From positions 1 through 64,000 of the forward strand of contig JACDZG010000017.1 of assembly GCA_013426805.1 (NCBI GenBank): a DNA stretch of 64,000 nucleotides, given 5' to 3'. Position numbers and translations under genes: made by a program. The notes beneath the pieces were generated by a model, which did no database searches, had not been told where the DNA came from, and saw only the letters and a program-made list of their open reading frames with translations. This DNA comes from Chromatiaceae bacterium (GTDB lineage Bacteria > Pseudomonadota > Gammaproteobacteria > Chromatiales > Chromatiaceae). Positions 47,468 through 56,526 of the stretch are shown piece by piece (position 1 is the first letter of the stretch; each line of letters opens with the position of its first letter).

Positions 47468-49482
47468 TGAGCCTGAAACCCTGGCGCGAGATCGCCGTCC
47501 CCCACGAGGACGTCCTCAAAGGGACCTTCCAACAAGCGGAGTTCGCCGCCGATCTCTCGCGCGTGCACGCCGGTACGGCGACGGCCGAGTACCAGGATCC
47601 GGCGCTGTTCTTTCAGCGCACCTTCATCACTGAAGGGATGCGGCTGCTGCTCGACTCGGTGATCAAGCGGCTGGCAGGCCACGGCGGTGATCCGGTCATC
47701 CAACTGCAAACGGCCTTCGGCGGGGGCAAGACGCACACCATGCTGGCGAGGCGCCGGCGAGCGATCTGCCGGGCATCCCGGACATTCTCAACGCTGCGGG
47801 AGTGACCGAGTTGCCGCGAGCGCGCATTGCGGTCCTGGACGGCATCAAGTCGTCTCCCAACCAACCGGCCATGCGCGATGGGCAGGCGGTCCGCACACTC
47901 TGGGGCGATCTGGCGTGGCAACTGGGCGGCGCGGAAGGCTACGCCCTGGAGGCGGACGCGGACGCCTCCGGCACCTCGCCGGGCAAGGCGGTCCTGGAGA
48001 CCTTGCTCGCCCGGTACGCCCCCTGCGTGATTCTGATCGACGAGTTGGTGGCTTATGTGCGCCAGTTCGATGAAAGCAAGGCGCTGACCGGCGGGACTTT
48101 CGACTCGAACCTGTCGTTCGTGCAGGCGCTGACCGAAGCGCTGAAGGCGGTGCCCACCGCCGTGTTGCTGGCCTCCTTGCCCGAGCCGGATAAGGAGGCC
48201 GGCAGCCAGCGCGGCGTGAGGGCACTGGCCACGCTGGCGCACGCCTTCGGGCGGGTGCAGGCCCTGTGGAAGCCCGTCGCCGCGGAAGAGGCCTTTGAGA
48301 TCGTGCGCCGTCGGCTGTTCGCCAAGATCGACGACACGCCGGCTGCCGCGGGTGTGTGTCGCGCCTTTGCGGATTTCTACATCGCCAACCGCGATGACTT
48401 TCCGCAGGAGACACAGGAGAGCCGCTACGGTGAGCGGTTACTGCGCGCCTACCCGATCCACCCCGAGGTATTTGCCCGCCTCTACGACGACTGGTCCACC
48501 CTCGACGACTTCCAGCGGACCCGCGGCGTGTTGAAGTTGATGGCCAAGGTCATCCATCGGCTGTGGCAGGACGGTAACAACGATGCGCTGATCATGCCGG
48601 GCAGCTTGCCGCTGTACGACGCCGACACGCGCAACGAGGTCATCTACTACGTGCCGCCGGGATGGGACCCGGTGATCGAGCGCGACGTGGATGGCGAGCG
48701 CGCCGAGACGACCGAGATCGAAAACCGCGATACGCGCTTGGGCAGCGTGCAGGCGTGCCGCCGGACCGCCCGTGCCGTCTTGTTGGGCAGCGCACCCACC
48801 ACCGCGAACCAACTGGTGCGGGGCCTGGAGCTTGAGCGGGTGGTGCTGGGCGTGGCCCAGCCCGGTCAGCAACTCAGTCTGTTCAAGGACGCACTGAGGG
48901 GTGTTCCAACACACGCTGTCCGCCGGCGCCGAAAGCCGAGACTTCTTCGGCTTCGCGCAAGGCTTGGATGAGCACCGCTATGTCGGGTTCAGCTACGGCG
49001 AACGGGCACCGCTGATCATGGATGCGTCGCTGCTGCTGATCGAGCCTATCGCGGCGGCGGTCTACCTGAAAGCCCAGCGCGCCGCCGAAGCGGCCGCGCG
49101 AGCCAAGCCCACTGACTCCGGCACCGGGTCCCGAGTTGGGTCCGGTTCCGGGGGCGGCACCAGGGTAACAGGCGCTGGACAGGCATCCAGCGTTGGAGAG
49201 ACCGGGAAAGAATCTTATTCGACCAGCGGCAGCCCAACGGCGAAGCCTGCCAGGAAGCAGTTCTACGGGAGCATCGAGCTCGACCCGATCCTGGCCAAGA
49301 AGCAGTTCGCCGACCTGGTGGACGAGGTGATTGCACAGTTCACCATGCGCACCGGCGTGAAGGTACGGATCGCCGTCGAGATTCAGGCGGAGTCTGCCGG
49401 TGGGTTCGACGACGGCCTGCGGCGCACGGTGAAGGAAAACTGCAACGTATTGAAGTTCAAGAACTCCGAATTTGAAGAGTGA
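47464..49482 (+). pseudogene. Broken DUF499 ATPase (COG1483)
   Basis: The start [20 protein letters not shown] and the Walker [11 protein letters not shown] are typical of DUF499 ATPases (about 1000-1100 residues). Near 47748 a few codons are missing and the frame shifts; the next frame (from about 47755) carries [15 protein letters not shown] and [20 protein letters not shown] up to [18 protein letters not shown]. At about 48900 a second, larger deletion joins to the C-terminal domain in the first frame ([20 protein letters not shown] to ENCNVLKFKNSEFEE, ending 49482). Two frame changes mean no complete protein. In related systems this ATPase works with the DUF1156 methyltransferase and a helicase. 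Confidence 0.85.
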
Positions 49483-49493
49483 GGCAAATCGCC

Positions 49494-49598
49494 ATGGCTT
49501 ATCGAAACCCAACCGACGTCTGCTTTGACGGCGACAGCGATATGCACGATGTGCAATGTGCGCCAGGAAACAGCATAAAGGAATCAACTTCAATCTAG
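49494..49598 (+). pseudogene. Possible start of a TIR-like gene (34 aa remnant)
   Basis: A frame of 34 codons begins MAYRNPTDVCFDGDSDMHDV 11 bp after the DUF499 stop. The opening resembles MAYRNxTYVxFDGDND, a start I associate with TIR-like (MTH538/ThsB-type) proteins, and then loses similarity and stops. The match is short, so the call is tentative. Confidence 0.3.
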
Positions 49599-49651
49599 CT
49601 CTTTGGAAACAACAAAGCCACATTCAATCCTGCAACCGAAGGTGAATCAGC

Positions 49652-50218
49652 ATGAATAACCGTCTCCCCCTTGGTCTCATCGCCGGCGCGGCCTTGGCCT
49701 GCACGACGCCGGGCGCGTATGCGGCCAACCCCTTCGACGAGACGCTGAGCCTGCTCGGCATCTCCTTTCAGGTCACCAGCGCCAATGCGGCCCAAGGCAA
49801 TTCGGTTGAAGTCCAACCGGCGGGCCTTGAGATCGACAACACCAAGCTCGTCTGGCCGGTGACGGGGACTGTCGAGCGCGCCGAGGTGGCCGATCTCAAT
49901 GTCGATGGCTCGCCCGAGGTCTATGTCTATGTCCGGGAGCCGGGGGCGAATGCGCGCATGTCGCTGGTGGCGTACAGCGCCAACAAGAAGAAGTCGATGA
50001 GCATGATCTTTCTGCCGCCGCTCGGCGAGGTCCCCGGCGCCGAGCAGGGCTACTGCGGCCATGACGACATGGCCACCGTCGAAGGCGTGTTCGCCTACCG
50101 GTTTCCACTCTGCGGCGAGGATGGCGAGCGGACCGGCAAGATGCGCCAGCTTCAGTACAAGCTCACACCCGGCGAGGCCGGCTGGACCCTCAAGCTCGAC
50201 CAGATGATCGAGTTTTGA
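49652..50218 (+). CDS. pliI: PliI-type lysozyme inhibitor (periplasmic)
   Basis: This 188-residue protein has a signal peptide (LGLIAGAALACTTPGAYA). The mature domain matches the PliI family, which binds and blocks invertebrate-type (I-type) lysozyme: NSVEVQPAGLEIDN, VERAEVADLNVDGSPEVYVY, SLVAYSANKKKSMS and YCGHDDMATVEG. It probably protects the wall in the periplasm. It stands alone between the defence island and maeB. Confidence 0.8.
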   Translation: MNNRLPLGLIAGAALACTTPGAYAANPFDETLSLLGISFQVTSANAAQGNSVEVQPAGLEIDNTKLVWPVTGTVERAEVADLNVDGSPEVYVYVREPGANARMSLVAYSANKKKSMSMIFLPPLGEVPGAEQGYCGHDDMATVEGVFAYRFPLCGEDGERTGKMRQLQYKLTPGEAGWTLKLDQMIEF

Positions 50219-50453
50219 AAAGTGCCGGTAGGCTGTCGGACTAGTCGAACGCCGGCTTCGGTTATACTCCAGCCCTTGATGCTGCTGCACGCCTCCAAGA
50301 TCCGCTGCTGAAACAAGGGCTGCCCTGACCGTCGGGCGGCCACTGGCGTGCAGCGCGGTTGGCTGCCGGCTGCCATCCCGCCACCCAATCAACGGGCCCT
50401 GGAGTCACCCCCGAGGCCCGTTTCCTTTTATCCGCCAACAGACCCGGTTTCTT
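50219..50453 (+). promoter_or_regulatory. maeB leader with promoter-like box and terminator-like hairpin
   Basis: A TATACT box lies at 50263-50268 without a good -35. The ~180-nt leader that follows has several GC-rich inverted segments and ends in a hairpin of ACGGGCC (50393-50399) with GGCCCGT (50416-50422) followed by TTCCTTTT, about 24 bp before the maeB ATG. This arrangement fits attenuation of maeB; it could also be a terminator for transcripts from upstream. Confidence 0.4.
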
Positions 50454-52772
50454 ATGCCACAGAATCTGTCGATTGCCGAGCAGGCGCTGCGCGATGCCGC
50501 GCTTGAGTACCATCGTTGCCCGAGCCGGGGCAAGATCTCAGTCACACCGACGAAGCCGCTGTCGAACCAGCATGACCTGTCGCTTGCCTACTCGCCCGGC
50601 GTGGCCTACCCCTGCCTCGACATCCAGGCCAACCCGGCACTCGCGGCGGAATACACATCACGCGGGAACCTGGTCGGCGTGGTGACCAACGGCACCGCGG
50701 TGCTGGGTTTGGGCGACATCGGGCCGCTGGCCGGCAAACCCGTGATGGAAGGCAAGGGCTGTCTCTTCAAGAAATTCGCGGGCATCGATGTCTTCGATAT
50801 CGAACTGGCCGAGCGCGACCCGGACAAGCTGGTGGACATTATCGCCGCGCTGGAGCCGACCCTGGGCGGCATCAACCTGGAGGACATCAAGGCGCCGGAA
50901 TGCTTCTACATCGAGCGCGAGCTCAGCAAACGCGTCAATATCCCGGTCTTCCATGACGATCAGCACGGCACGGCCATTATCTCGAGCGCCGCCTTGCTCA
51001 ATGGCCTGGAACTGGTCGGCAAGGATATCGGTCGCGTGAAACTGGCGGTGTCCGGTGCCGGCGCGGCAGCCATCGCCTGTGTGGACGTCATGGTTGGTCT
51101 GGGCGTGAAGCGCGAGCACGTTTTCATGGCCGATTCCAAGGGCGTGATCTACGCAGGCCGACCCGGCGGCTTCGATGAATCCAAGGCCCGCTATGCGCAA
51201 ACCACCGAGGCCCGCACACTGGCGGATGTCGTCAAGGACGCGGACGTTTTTCTCGGCTGCTCCGCGCCCGGCGTGCTGACCGTGGAAATGGTGAAAACCA
51301 TGGCCGCACGGCCCATCATCCTGGCCCTGGCCAACCCCGAGCCGGAAATCCGCCCTGAATTGGCGAAGGCCGCCCGCCCCGACTGTATCATCGCGACCGG
51401 CCGCTCGGACTATCCGAATCAGGTCAACAACGTCCTGTGCTTCCCCTATATCTTTCGCGGTGCACTCGACTGCGGCGCCACCCGGATCACGCCGGAGATG
51501 AAACTCGCCTGTGTCCGCCAGATCGCCGATCTGGCCAAGAGCGAGACCAGCGATGAGGTGGCTGCCGCCTACGCCGGGCAAGACTTGACCTTCGGACCCG
51601 AGTACCTCATCCCCAAGCCGTTCGACTCGCGCCTGATCCTGCGGATCGCACCCGCCGTGGCCCAGGCCGCCGCCGACTCGGGCGTCGCCACCCGCCCGAT
51701 TGTCGACATGGATGCCTACAAGGAGAACCTGTCGCGCTTCATTCACCAGACCGGGATGCTCATGCGCCCGGTGTTCAATGCCGCCAAGGCCCTGCCTGAC
51801 GGTTGCAAACGCGTCGCCTACTCCGACGGCGAGGACGAACGGGCGCTGCGTGCCGCCCAGATGGCGATCGACGAACAGGTCGCCAGGCCCATCCTGATCG
51901 GACGTCCGGCCGTCATCGACGCGCGCATCGCCAAGGCCGGCCTGCGCATGCGCCTCGGGGTCGACGTGGAGAACATCAATCCCGAGGATGACCCACGCTT
52001 TCGTCAGTACTGGGAGCATTACCACCAGCGGATGCGCCGCAATGGCGCCACACCGGCCGAGGCCAAGGCGGCGGTGCGCCGCTCCAACACCCGCATCGGC
52101 GCGCTGATGGTCGCCTTGGGCGACGCCGACGCCATGCTCTGCGGCCTGGTGGGCGCCTACGAGGCGCACCTCGAATGCATCCAGAGCATCCTTGGTCTGC
52201 GGGTCGGCACCAGCAATTACGCCGCGCTCAATGCCCTGATGACCGATCGCGGACCGCTCTTCATTACCGACACCTATGTCAACGAGGACCCCAGCGCGCA
52301 CCAGTTGGCCGAGATCGCCTGGATGGCCGTACAGGAGGTGCGGCGTTTTGGCCTGCCGCCCAAGGTCGCCTTTCTGTCGCACTCCAGTTTCGGCTCGTCC
52401 AAGCGCGCGTCGGCCCAGAAGATGCGTCTGGCGCGCGACCTGTTCGCCGCTGAGCATCCCGACGTCAACTGTGACGGCGAACTGCACGGCGACGCCGCGC
52501 TGGATGAGGACATCCGCGGCCACTATCTGGCCGACTCCACCCTCAAGGGCTCGGCGAACCTGCTGATCTGCCCCAACCTGGATTCGGCCAACATCCTCTA
52601 TAACGTGCTCAAGACCACCACCGGCCACGGGGTGACGGTGGGTCCGGTGTTGATGGGCGCGGCGGCTACGGCTTACATCCTCACCCCCGCGACCACGGTG
52701 CGCCGGATGCTGAATATGACGGCCCTGGCCGTGGCGAGTGCGGCGGCCACGCGTCAGGATGTCGTCGTTTAG
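50454..52772 (+). CDS. maeB: NADP-dependent malic enzyme with phosphotransacetylase-like domain
   Basis: MaeB converts malate to pyruvate and CO2 with NADPH formation. The 772-residue protein has an N-terminal malic enzyme part (residues 1 to ~430; [45 protein letters not shown], and the nucleotide loop [11 protein letters not shown]). The C-terminal part is phosphotransacetylase-like ([37 protein letters not shown]), which regulates oligomer and acetyl-CoA response in the family and is not catalytic. Length is standard for MaeB. Confidence 0.96.
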   Translation: MPQNLSIAEQALRDAALEYHRCPSRGKISVTPTKPLSNQHDLSLAYSPGVAYPCLDIQANPALAAEYTSRGNLVGVVTNGTAVLGLGDIGPLAGKPVMEGKGCLFKKFAGIDVFDIELAERDPDKLVDIIAALEPTLGGINLEDIKAPECFYIERELSKRVNIPVFHDDQHGTAIISSAALLNGLELVGKDIGRVKLAVSGAGAAAIACVDVMVGLGVKREHVFMADSKGVIYAGRPGGFDESKARYAQTTEARTLADVVKDADVFLGCSAPGVLTVEMVKTMAARPIILALANPEPEIRPELAKAARPDCIIATGRSDYPNQVNNVLCFPYIFRGALDCGATRITPEMKLACVRQIADLAKSETSDEVAAAYAGQDLTFGPEYLIPKPFDSRLILRIAPAVAQAAADSGVATRPIVDMDAYKENLSRFIHQTGMLMRPVFNAAKALPDGCKRVAYSDGEDERALRAAQMAIDEQVARPILIGRPAVIDARIAKAGLRMRLGVDVENINPEDDPRFRQYWEHYHQRMRRNGATPAEAKAAVRRSNTRIGALMVALGDADAMLCGLVGAYEAHLECIQSILGLRVGTSNYAALNALMTDRGPLFITDTYVNEDPSAHQLAEIAWMAVQEVRRFGLPPKVAFLSHSSFGSSKRASAQKMRLARDLFAAEHPDVNCDGELHGDAALDEDIRGHYLADSTLKGSANLLICPNLDSANILYNVLKTTTGHGVTVGPVLMGAAATAYILTPATTVRRMLNMTALAVASAAATRQDVVV

Positions 52773-52828
52773 GTGATTTTCGGGAAATGACCTACCGCAG
52801 TGTAGGGGTGACTTTAGTCGCCCCTACA
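52772..52828. repeat. 3'-end palindromic element, copy 1
   Basis: Directly after the maeB stop comes GTGATTTTCGGGAAATGACC, then the palindrome TGTAGGGGTGACTTTAGTCG plus CCCCTACA (52801-52828). The same two-part unit, with small differences, lies inverted at 56527-56580 at the 3' end of trhP. It could act as a transcription terminator or REP-like element. Confidence 0.65.
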
Positions 52829-53043
52829 GTCTTTCAGGCATGCGCCGTCGGGATGTTCATTCCTCGGAATCGCCTTACGTGCAGTCCGGATGAAGATGCA
52901 CGCGCACAACAGACCGGAGGTCGAGGCTTCAGCCGGACGCTGCGGCGCCGCCCGCTAAAGCGTCCGCCTCCGGTCGCGTCGTCCCGGCCACCGAAGATTG
53001 AGCCCGCGTGGTACCGACTCGGCGTGAGGCGTGTGTTAGGTTT

Positions 53044-53439
53044 CTATTGACACCGCCCGTTACTTATATACTCCTGAAAACCCTCACGAGCCTCATCGAT
53101 GAGAAGTCGAAGCTGATCTTCCGGGACACGACTGACGCTAATACCGCAACGTCCTGCTTCTATACTTAGATTGTTGGCTATCTGCCGTCCTGAGATAATA
53201 AGCTCCCTTGCGTATTGCTTTTTATGACCATATCCTTTTTTCAATAGACGCTTGGCTTCTGTTTCAGATAATTCTTTCGATTCTGAAGGTACAAAACCTG
53301 TATCAAGAATAAAGCAACTTGCCGCATCCATCAATGCGAAAACATTGAAATCACCATCGCGATCAGTGATAACCGGAGCGTCATTTAACTTGAAAATAAT
53401 CCATGTTTCATTTACTTGAAACTGGTTCGGGTGAAGCAT
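53044..53439 (-). CDS. Conserved hypothetical protein (131 aa)
   Basis: From the ATG at 53439 the protein reads HPNQFQVNETWIIFKLNDAP, then DRDGDFNVFALMDAASCFIL and ARELIISGRQ, with a C-terminal Arg/Glu-rich helix. It looks like a folded soluble domain of a conserved but unnamed family; I do not assign a function. A frame extension to 53520 lacks similar character. Its lower GC and repeat-rich surroundings suggest acquired DNA. It stands alone. Confidence 0.55.
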   Translation of the reverse strand: MLHPNQFQVNETWIIFKLNDAPVITDRDGDFNVFALMDAASCFILDTGFVPSESKELSETEAKRLLKKGYGHKKQYARELIISGRQIANNLSIEAGRCGISVSRVPEDQLRLLIDEAREGFQEYISNGRCQ

Positions 53440-53530
53440 GGTATGCACCTCTTCCGGAAACCTGACGGCTAAGCGTTTATTGGACTCATCCGATCCCGGC
53501 ACGGTACCCGCTGCGGGCACGGCCAGACTT

Positions 53531-53610
53531 AGAAAGTGTCCATTTTCTACTTCCCGATTGTTAGCCGACGTTAGCGTTCAAAGCGGGAAGTAGTTAATGG
53601 ACAGTTACTT
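53531..53610. repeat. 80-bp imperfect inverted repeat (IS-end or MITE-like)
   Basis: The left arm (53531-53556, containing TGTCCATTTTCTACTTCCCG) pairs with the right arm (53584-53610, CGGGAAGTAGTTAATGGACA), leaving a 27-bp centre. The arms look like two facing transposon ends without a transposase. It lies just upstream of the hypothetical gene at 53044-53439. Confidence 0.55.
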
Positions 53611-53852
53611 AGAGAGAGAATTGTATCCCCGAGCCCGGGGTCGCCGGCCGGTGCCGGACGGCACCTCAGCAGGTGGGCGACGGTCGGAGCGACACAAAGC
53701 GGGCATCCGAGGGTCCGCGGGGCTGAAAAAAAGCGTTTGCGGGTCGATTATTGTAGACCATTTTTCCGAAGTGCGGCGCAAGCGCCGGCCGCGCGTGGGG
53801 CCTTTGTCTTAGTTCCGGCCGGTTTTCGCCGTGGCTGAGGGGCGGAAACTGT

Positions 53853-54064
53853 ATCCACAGATGTCACAGATGAGCACAGATGAGGCCTTGATCATAAACC
53901 CGGCCACCGCACGATCTGCACGGTCGCCGGTCCGCACAGCGGACCCTACAGATCACGGTGTTACCGTAGGGTCCGCTGTGCGGACCATCCACGGCCGGCC
54001 GGAACGATGATCAATGGCTACAGATGATTTCATTCATCTGTGGAAATCTGTAACATCTGTGGAT
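53853..54064. repeat. MITE-like element with ~19-bp terminal inverted repeats
   Basis: The left end ATCCACAGATGTCACAGAT (53853-53871) matches the reverse complement of the right end (54046-54064) with one mismatch. The 212-bp interior contains a perfect 20-bp hairpin (53930-53985). No coding frame is present. No clear target-site duplication is seen. Confidence 0.6.
53930..53985. repeat. Perfect 20-bp inverted repeat inside the MITE-like element
   Basis: GTCCGCACAGCGGACCCTAC (53930-53949) is the exact reverse complement of 53966-53985, with a 16-bp loop. Such a strong hairpin would fold in DNA or RNA and could stop transcription in both directions. Confidence 0.8.
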
Positions 54065-54376
54065 AAATTCCGATGATCGGTTTGGCTGGAACGACGATCA
54101 TCGCCTATTAAGCGTACTCAGCAACAGAGACTGGACGCTCAATTGCGAACGCTTTTCTATGGAACTTGATTCGCTCTATTTTGTGACAACGTATCGGTTC
54201 AGTCGAACACAATTCCTAAACTGCATCAGGACTGCTTCAAACCAATCTCTTACCGTGTGATTGCGTGGGTTAGCAGCCTCCGCCGTAGAAACGCTGGTTG
54301 CCCGGCGTCCCGGCTCAATCCCGGACATGCGTTTTCCTGCATCCGGTTCTTCGGTTGCACTTGCCCATCAAGCCTC

Positions 54377-54505
54377 AAGCGGCGCGCGCCCCTGATGACC
54401 TTGCGAGTTCACACGACACCTGTCGCGCGCATACCTTTTCAGGTGTTAGGCTAGTTTCATCTTGCCTTACTCGAAATGCTACAATGCGAGACGTGACCCC
54501 CATCC
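54377..54505. repeat. Direct repeat flanking the HicB-like gene, copy 1
   Basis: The stretch from AAGCGGCGCGCG through CTGATGACCTTGCGAGTT to AATGCTACAATGCGAGAC is repeated at 54807-54910 in the same orientation with substitutions and a small length difference. The two copies enclose the HicB-like gene. Confidence 0.65.
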
Positions 54506-54528
54506 GTGGAAGCAGGTCGTGCGAGAGA

Positions 54529-54771
54529 CTACGCAGCTTTCCCCAGTAATCGTGAAGCAAAATTACTGCCTGCGGTTAGCGGAGGCAGGGACTTGCCGTC
54601 ATCTTGCATCATTTGAATCCATTCATCTACGATTCGGCATAATTCAATATAGACTTCCACTTCATCCGCGCCATGGCAGCAGGGGCCGATAACTCTTGGG
54701 CATTGGCCAATAAAGCACTGATCCTCGTCCGACCACTCGACGATTTTCAGATATTTAACGCTTTTTTTCAT
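54529..54771 (-). CDS. HicB-like antitoxin family protein
   Basis: This 80-residue protein starts MKKSVKYLKIVEWSDEDQCF, the N-terminal partial RNase H-like fold of HicB antitoxins, followed by IGQCPRVIGPCCHGADEVEV and a helix ending with a proline-rich tail (DGKSLPPLTAGS). No C-terminal DNA-binding domain is visible and no HicA toxin gene lies next to it, so it is an orphan. It is enclosed by direct repeats. Confidence 0.75.
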   Translation of the reverse strand: MKKSVKYLKIVEWSDEDQCFIGQCPRVIGPCCHGADEVEVYIELCRIVDEWIQMMQDDGKSLPPLTAGSNFASRLLGKAA

Positions 54772-54806
54772 CTCTTTGACTCCTCGATGACGACCGGTTC
54801 CTCCTA

Positions 54807-54910
54807 AAGCGGCGCGCGTCTCTGATGACCTTGCAAGTTAACACGACGCCTGTGGGCATTTCCATCCTGCCTTCCTCAGGAATGCTACAATGCGAGACCT
54901 GACCCCATCC
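54807..54910. repeat. Direct repeat flanking the HicB-like gene, copy 2
   Basis: This is the second copy of the repeat at 54377-54505 (AAGCGGCGCGCG, CTGATGACCTTGCAAGTT, AATGCTACAATGCGAGAC). It lies immediately upstream of the HicB-like gene and next to the low-GC DUF4145 pseudogene. Confidence 0.65.
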
Positions 54911-54915
54911 ACCTT

Positions 54916-55457
54916 CTACGCTTTCTCTCTTTTTGTTTTCAATTTACCTGATTTCAAAGGCAAATCATAAATATCTGCTAATATGTGTTCAATTATTTCA
55001 AATGCTGTTTCTAAATCATTTTTTAAAGGAACTTCAAGTTCATGTATTGCCTTATTTCCTAGAAATCGCAACTCATGAAGGGCTTGCATTTGTGATTTCG
55101 TAATTATTTCTTGCTCTCTTAATCCATTAATTTTTCCGTCTAGTTTAAATGATTCTTTATACTTTGATCAATACAAATTCCATCAAGAATAGATCTAATG
55201 CCAACTGAGCAAAGTATATATTGATGATGATTAAATGACGCAACTGCCTCTTCATATACATTTTTTAGATTATATGGAAGATGTTCAAAGTTTCTTAATA
55301 TATGATTGTAACGTGTAGACTCTGGATATAATTTTTCATATGTACCATTTGACCGACTTCCATCTGGATAATACTCTTCATATTCTGAAAAATAACCATC
55401 AAGTCTAAAAAATATGTATTGCATCCAACACATTTAATTATTTGATAATGGCCCGGC
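54916..55457 (-). pseudogene. Broken DUF4145 gene in a low-GC patch
   Basis: Three frame segments together read like the C-terminal two thirds of a DUF4145 protein. The first is YQIIKCVGCNTYF (a CxxC element), the second RLDGYFSEYEEYYPDG to NVYEEAVASFNHHQYILCSV and GIRSILDGICIDQ, the third ESFKLDGKINGLREQEIITK to LHELRFLGNKAIHELEVPL. One frame change is at a six-T run near 55405; the next is near 55140, just before a TAG. The N-terminus ends abruptly at about 55457. The DNA is strikingly AT-rich compared with both sides. DUF4145 is a HEPN-related domain often found with restriction or defence genes. Confidence 0.65.
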
Positions 55458-55733
55458 AGGTGGAGGCCCTCAAGCGGAAGGACACGGTCGGGTACGCAAA
55501 GAAGAACGCCGGCAAGCGTTTGGCGACGATCACCAAATTGGCGTTCGACGTCATTCCGCAAGATGCTGGAAAGCGGCCATCCGCCGGACGACTGGGACCG
55601 GTTGCTGGCCGAGGCTCGGGCCGAGGGTCAGCGCTTGCAGCAGCTTGCTGCCGGCAACGCGCCGCAATACTTGGCTGGGCGCTGGTCGCAAGACGGATCA
55701 TCGATAGCGTCGGGCCAATCACCGCGCGGGTGA
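55448..55733 (+). pseudogene. Frameshifted gene remnant of unknown family
   Basis: A frame from the ATG at 55448 reads VEALKRKDTVGYAKKNAGKR. After a frame change near 55560 it continues MLESGHPPDDWDRLLAEARA and RLQQLAAGNAPQYLAGRWSQ to a TGA at 55731-55733. Both parts look like genuine coding sequence, but the family is not recognised. High GC separates it sharply from the AT-rich DUF4145 remnant on its left. Confidence 0.4.
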
Positions 55734-55788
55734 CCTGTGCCACCGACCTATCGCGTTGAAACTCTTCGCCAACGACGGAGCCCACGCC

Positions 55789-56349
55789 ATGCGCCCGCCC
55801 GCACTGAAGCAAGACCGCTTCACCTACGGCGACTACCGCCGCTGGCCGGACGATGAACGCTGGGAGCTGATCGACGGCAGGGCCTACGACATGTGCCCTG
55901 CCCCGAGCCGGGGTCACCAGGCGATGGTGGTCGAGTTGGTCAGACAGATCGGCAACTTCCTGCTCGACAACCCCTGCGAGATCTATGTCGCACCCTTTGA
56001 CGTGCGCTTGCCGAAGGCCAACGAAGCGGACGACCAGGTGGACACCATGGTCCAGCCCGACATCGCCGTGATCTGCGACCCCGGGAAACTCGACGAGGCC
56101 GGCTGCCGCGGTGCGCCCGACTGGGTGGTCGAGGTCCTGTCCCGCCGCACCGCCGCCAAGGACCAGGGCGAGAAGCGCGACGCCTACGAACGGGCCGGCG
56201 TCCGGGAATACTGGCTGGTCCACCCCACCGACCGCACCCTGATGATCTACCGCCTCGCGGACGGTGCCTACGACCGCCCCGAGGTCAGGCCGCTCGTCGG
56301 CGAGACGGCGGTCGGGACCATCGCCGGGCTCACCGTCATCTGGCCCTGA
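55789..56349 (+). CDS. Uma2 family endonuclease-like protein (DUF820)
   Basis: This 186-residue protein has the Uma2/DUF820 layout of the PD-(D/E)xK superfamily: FTYGDYRRWPDDERWELIDG, then GHQAMVVELVRQIGNFLL, the catalytic-type VQPDIAVICDP and PDWVVEVLSRRTAAKDQGEK, and YWLVHPTDRTLMIYRL. Its biological role is unknown; genes of this type are numerous in some cyanobacteria and purple bacteria. The start at 55789 fits the family; the longer frame from 55756 does not. Confidence 0.85.
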   Translation: MRPPALKQDRFTYGDYRRWPDDERWELIDGRAYDMCPAPSRGHQAMVVELVRQIGNFLLDNPCEIYVAPFDVRLPKANEADDQVDTMVQPDIAVICDPGKLDEAGCRGAPDWVVEVLSRRTAAKDQGEKRDAYERAGVREYWLVHPTDRTLMIYRLADGAYDRPEVRPLVGETAVGTIAGLTVIWP

Positions 56350-56484
56350 ATTGGTGCAGAACCTGTTCGATTACCTGGAAGGACCGTCATCCTTGGACGC
56401 GTTCCTGGATGACTTCCCCTCAGTCAGTCGCGAGGCGGCAGTGGCCGTACTGGAAGCGGCGCGCGAGCGGCTGAAACCTCGACC
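56350..56484 (+). pseudogene. DUF433 antitoxin 3' fragment
   Basis: In the frame overlapping the Uma2 stop the sequence reads VQNLFDYLEGPSSLDAFLDD then FPSVSREAAVAVLEAARERL, the second half of DUF433 proteins (usually about 75-80 residues). The first half is missing, so this is a remnant. A decayed DUF433 core also occurs at 3301-3583. Confidence 0.6.
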
Positions 56485-56526
56485 TCCTGTCTGTTGTGCG
56501 GGTGCAGCAAGATCCGCAGGGGGATT

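Noticed and set aside
31402-49600. Integrated element with att repeats of the ssrA 3' end
   Set aside because: No second copy of the ssrA end and no integrase is visible in the window.
50658-52628. Long minus-strand frame (656 codons) opposite maeB
   Set aside because: It is a high-GC mirror frame of a well-supported gene and has no family features.
52829-53043. Possible small gene after maeB on plus
   Set aside because: The frame is low-complexity and Arg/Pro-rich, overlaps the palindromic element, and resembles no protein family.
53597-53812. 71-codon plus ORF
   Set aside because: It starts within an inverted-repeat arm and has the composition of non-coding GC-rich DNA.
53813-54150. CRISPR array suggested by repeated ACAGATG units
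   Set aside because: The units are short, irregularly spaced and in both orientations, with no constant-length spacers or cas genes; they are ends of a MITE-like element.
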